Below, in pieces: positions 62,169 through 64,000 of a stretch of DNA of 64,000 nucleotides; positions within the stretch are counted from its first letter, which is position 1, and each line of letters opens with the position of its first letter. The stretch is taken from assembly GCF_018137965.1 (NCBI RefSeq), contig NZ_CP073100.1, positions 2,677,754 to 2,741,753 on the forward strand, read 5' to 3'. The notes under the pieces are model-generated. The model made no database searches. It saw only the letters and a list, made by a program, of their open reading frames with translations, and was not told the DNA's origin. The translations under genes were made by a program, and so were the position numbers. Source of the DNA: Luteolibacter ambystomatis. GTDB taxonomy: Bacteria; Verrucomicrobiota; Verrucomicrobiia; Verrucomicrobiales; Akkermansiaceae.

Positions 62169-64000
62169 ATGCTCCTGGAACCTCCCTCCGCAAAACGCCA
62201 TCTGCGCACCGATGAAATCACCGCCGACCTCGTCGTGATCGGCGGCGGGCTGGCCGGCACGTGTTGTGCCATCGCCGCCGCCCGCGAAGGGCTGAAGACC
62301 GTGCTCATCCAGGACCGCCCGATGCTCGGTGGCAATGCCTCCAGCGAGGTGCGGCTGTGGATTCTCGGCGCGACCTCCCACCTGGGGAACAACAACCGCT
62401 GGTCGCGCGAGGGCGGCGTGACCAATGAAATCCTGGAGGAAAACCTCTACCGCAACCGCCAGGGCAATCCCTACATCCTCGACACCATCCTGCTGGAGAA
62501 GTGCCTGCTGGAGCCGAACCTCACGCTGCTGCTCGATACCGCCGTCGATGAGGTGGAGATGAATGGCGAGGAGATCGCCGCGGTCCGCGCCTTCTGCCCG
62601 CAGAACTCCACCGTGTATCACGTGAAGGCCCCGCTGTTCTGCGATGCCTCCGGCGATGGCGTGGTGGCGTTCCTCGCCGGAGCCGCCTTCCGCATGGGCG
62701 CGGAATCGAAGGAGGAATTCGGCGAAGGCTTCGCCCCGGATGCCGCTTACGGCCAACTCCTCGGCCACTCGATGTATTTCTACACCAAGGACACCGGCGC
62801 GCCGGTGAGATACACCGCCCCGGCGTGGGCGCTGAAGGACATCACCGGCATCCCGCGCTACCGCCAGTTCAACACGAACATGCAGGGCTGCAACTTCTGG
62901 TGGCTGGAATACGGCGGCCGTCTCGATACCGTCCACCAGTCGCAGGAGATCAAGATGGAGCTGTGGAAGGTGATCTACGGCGTGTGGGATCACATCAAGA
63001 ACTCCGGGAATTTCCCCGAGGCGGAAACACTGACGCTGGAGTGGGTCGGCCAGATCCCGGGCAAGCGCGAGAGCCGCCGCTTCGAGGGCGACTACATCCT
63101 CACCCAGCGCGATGTGGTGGAGCGCACCGTGTTTCCGGACGCGGTCGCGCACGGCGGCTGGGCGATGGACCTGCATCCGGGCGATGGTGTCTATTCCGCG
63201 CTGCCTGGCTGCACCCAGTGGCACGCGAAGGGCGTGTATGGCATCCCCTACCGCTGCTACTATAGCCGTAATATCAAAAACCTCTTCCTCGCGGGCCGCA
63301 TCATCAGCGCCAGCCATGTGGCCTTCGGCTCCACCCGCGTGATGGCTACCTGCGGTGCGGGCGGACAGGCGGTGGGCATCGCCGCGGCGCTGTGCCGCGA
63401 ATCGGGTTGCCAGCCTGCGGACCTGAATGCACCGGAAGCGATGAAGCGCCTGCAAACGCGGCTCGATCGTGCGGGCCAGCATTTGCCCGGCGTCACCGTG
63501 GAGGATGAATCCGATCTCGCCCGCAGCGCACGTGTCTCCGCGAGCAGCACCTACCGCCTCGCCACGCTGGAAACCAACAAGGCCTGGGTACGCCTCGACA
63601 GCGCGTGGGCGATGCTGGTGCCACTCACCGCCGGTTCCGCGCCGGAGTTTTCCTTCGAGGTTTCCGCGGAACACGCCGGAGCCCTGCGCGTGGAGCTCTG
63701 GAAAGCGGAGCGTGCCGGAGAGTTCACGCCGGAGGTGCTGGTGGATGCGCTGGAAATTCCGTTTTCCGAAGGGCAGTCCGATGTGGCGGTGCGCTTCCAG
63801 TGCGTGCTGCCGGTGGCTGGCTATCACTTCGTGAAAGTGTGCGAGGATCCGGCGGTGCGCCTGCGCGTGAGCGACCAGCGCGTGACCGGCGTGGTCGCGG
63901 TTTCGAATGCCTTCAACAAGGCGGTGGCCACTTCCGCAGTGCAGGAACCTCCCGCAGGCATCGGCATCGATCGCTTCGAATTCTGGCTGCCGAAGCGCCG
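62169..64000 (+). CDS. FAD-dependent oxidoreductase (FAD_oxidored, PF12831-like), cut by window edge
   Basis: About 610 codons from ATG 62169 to the right edge, no stop reached. Dinucleotide-binding motif DLVVIGGGLAGTCCAIAAA, then GGNASSEVRLWILGA, FCDASGDGVVAFLAGAAFRM and RNLFLAGRIISASHVAFGST style segments are typical of this family of exported or cytoplasmic carbohydrate-locus enzymes. No signal peptide is apparent in the first 25 residues. The C-terminal half (beta-rich, ALRVELWKAERAGEFT) may be a carbohydrate-binding module. Co-oriented 16 bp after the MFS gene. Confidence 0.88.
   Translation, partial: MLLEPPSAKRHLRTDEITADLVVIGGGLAGTCCAIAAAREGLKTVLIQDRPMLGGNASSEVRLWILGATSHLGNNNRWSREGGVTNEILEENLYRNRQGNPYILDTILLEKCLLEPNLTLLLDTAVDEVEMNGEEIAAVRAFCPQNSTVYHVKAPLFCDASGDGVVAFLAGAAFRMGAESKEEFGEGFAPDAAYGQLLGHSMYFYTKDTGAPVRYTAPAWALKDITGIPRYRQFNTNMQGCNFWWLEYGGRLDTVHQSQEIKMELWKVIYGVWDHIKNSGNFPEAETLTLEWVGQIPGKRESRRFEGDYILTQRDVVERTVFPDAVAHGGWAMDLHPGDGVYSALPGCTQWHAKGVYGIPYRCYYSRNIKNLFLAGRIISASHVAFGSTRVMATCGAGGQAVGIAAALCRESGCQPADLNAPEAMKRLQTRLDRAGQHLPGVTVEDESDLARSARVSASSTYRLATLETNKAWVRLDSAWAMLVPLTAGSAPEFSFEVSAEHAGALRVELWKAERAGEFTPEVLVDALEIPFSEGQSDVAVRFQCVLPVAGYHFVKVCEDPAVRLRVSDQRVTGVVAVSNAFNKAVATSAVQEPPAGIGIDRFEFWLPKR

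Noticed and set aside
62112..63827. 571-codon minus-strand frame
   Set aside because: Antisense of the FAD oxidoreductase, which has clear motifs on the other strand.

Overview
The window looks like a chromosome segment of a high-GC Verrucomicrobiota bacterium, most like the Verrucomicrobiaceae/Luteolibacter group. This is inferred from three VPEP-type PEP-CTERM sorting tails, a protein built from Gloeobacter/Verrucomicrobia-type (TIGR03803-like) repeats, an autotransporter-type beta-strand-repeat PEP-CTERM protein, a very long GreA-like factor, and many hairpin-bounded intergenic repeats. No rRNA and no CRISPR array were seen.

Layout. (1) 1-14.6 kb is an integrated mobile element. A tyrosine integrase and an excisionase-like HTH protein lie beside the 3' end of a tRNA-Gln gene. 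The element also carries a candidate gene II/X-type replication initiator, a small protein whose C-terminal half resembles the Pf1 filamentous-phage major coat protein, other small membrane proteins, DUF932-type and RadC-type proteins, a DNA-ligase-like protein without its nucleophile lysine, an XRE regulator and a radical SAM protein. It runs off the left edge, so its other end is not visible. A filamentous-phage-like (inovirus-like) provirus is the most interesting reading; its hallmark morphogenesis ATPase is not in view. (2) 14.6-26.3 kb is core genome: two tRNA-Gln, trpB, bioD, eno, a GreA-like factor and a TPR-sulfotransferase. (3) 26.3-31.9 kb holds three secreted PEP-CTERM or surface-anchor proteins and a divergent ZnuD-like TonB receptor, with a palindrome in the shared promoter; this suggests a metal (zinc) surface uptake locus. 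(4) 32-36.7 kb holds a large TPR/HEAT-like protein and a lower-GC TIR-domain gene flanked by an imperfect direct repeat of about 70 bp, probably an acquired defence cassette. (5) 36.7-50.6 kb is mostly housekeeping: mnmE, hisC, a UbiE/MenG methyltransferase, folE2, rpsR, rpmG, a DksA-like protein and scpB. (6) 50.9-64 kb holds pheA, secreted and membrane proteins, opgG, a sulfatase, an orphan integrase N-terminal domain, and a carbohydrate-type module (XylR-like regulator, MFS transporter, FAD oxidoreductase cut by the right edge).

Intergenic DNA is rich in 65-245 bp elements with long terminal inverted repeats. Several end in GTAGC...GCTAC, like REPIN/RAYT-type elements. Gene starts were often moved inward from the longest open frame using homology, ATGA overlaps or signal peptides; these choices are stated in each entry.
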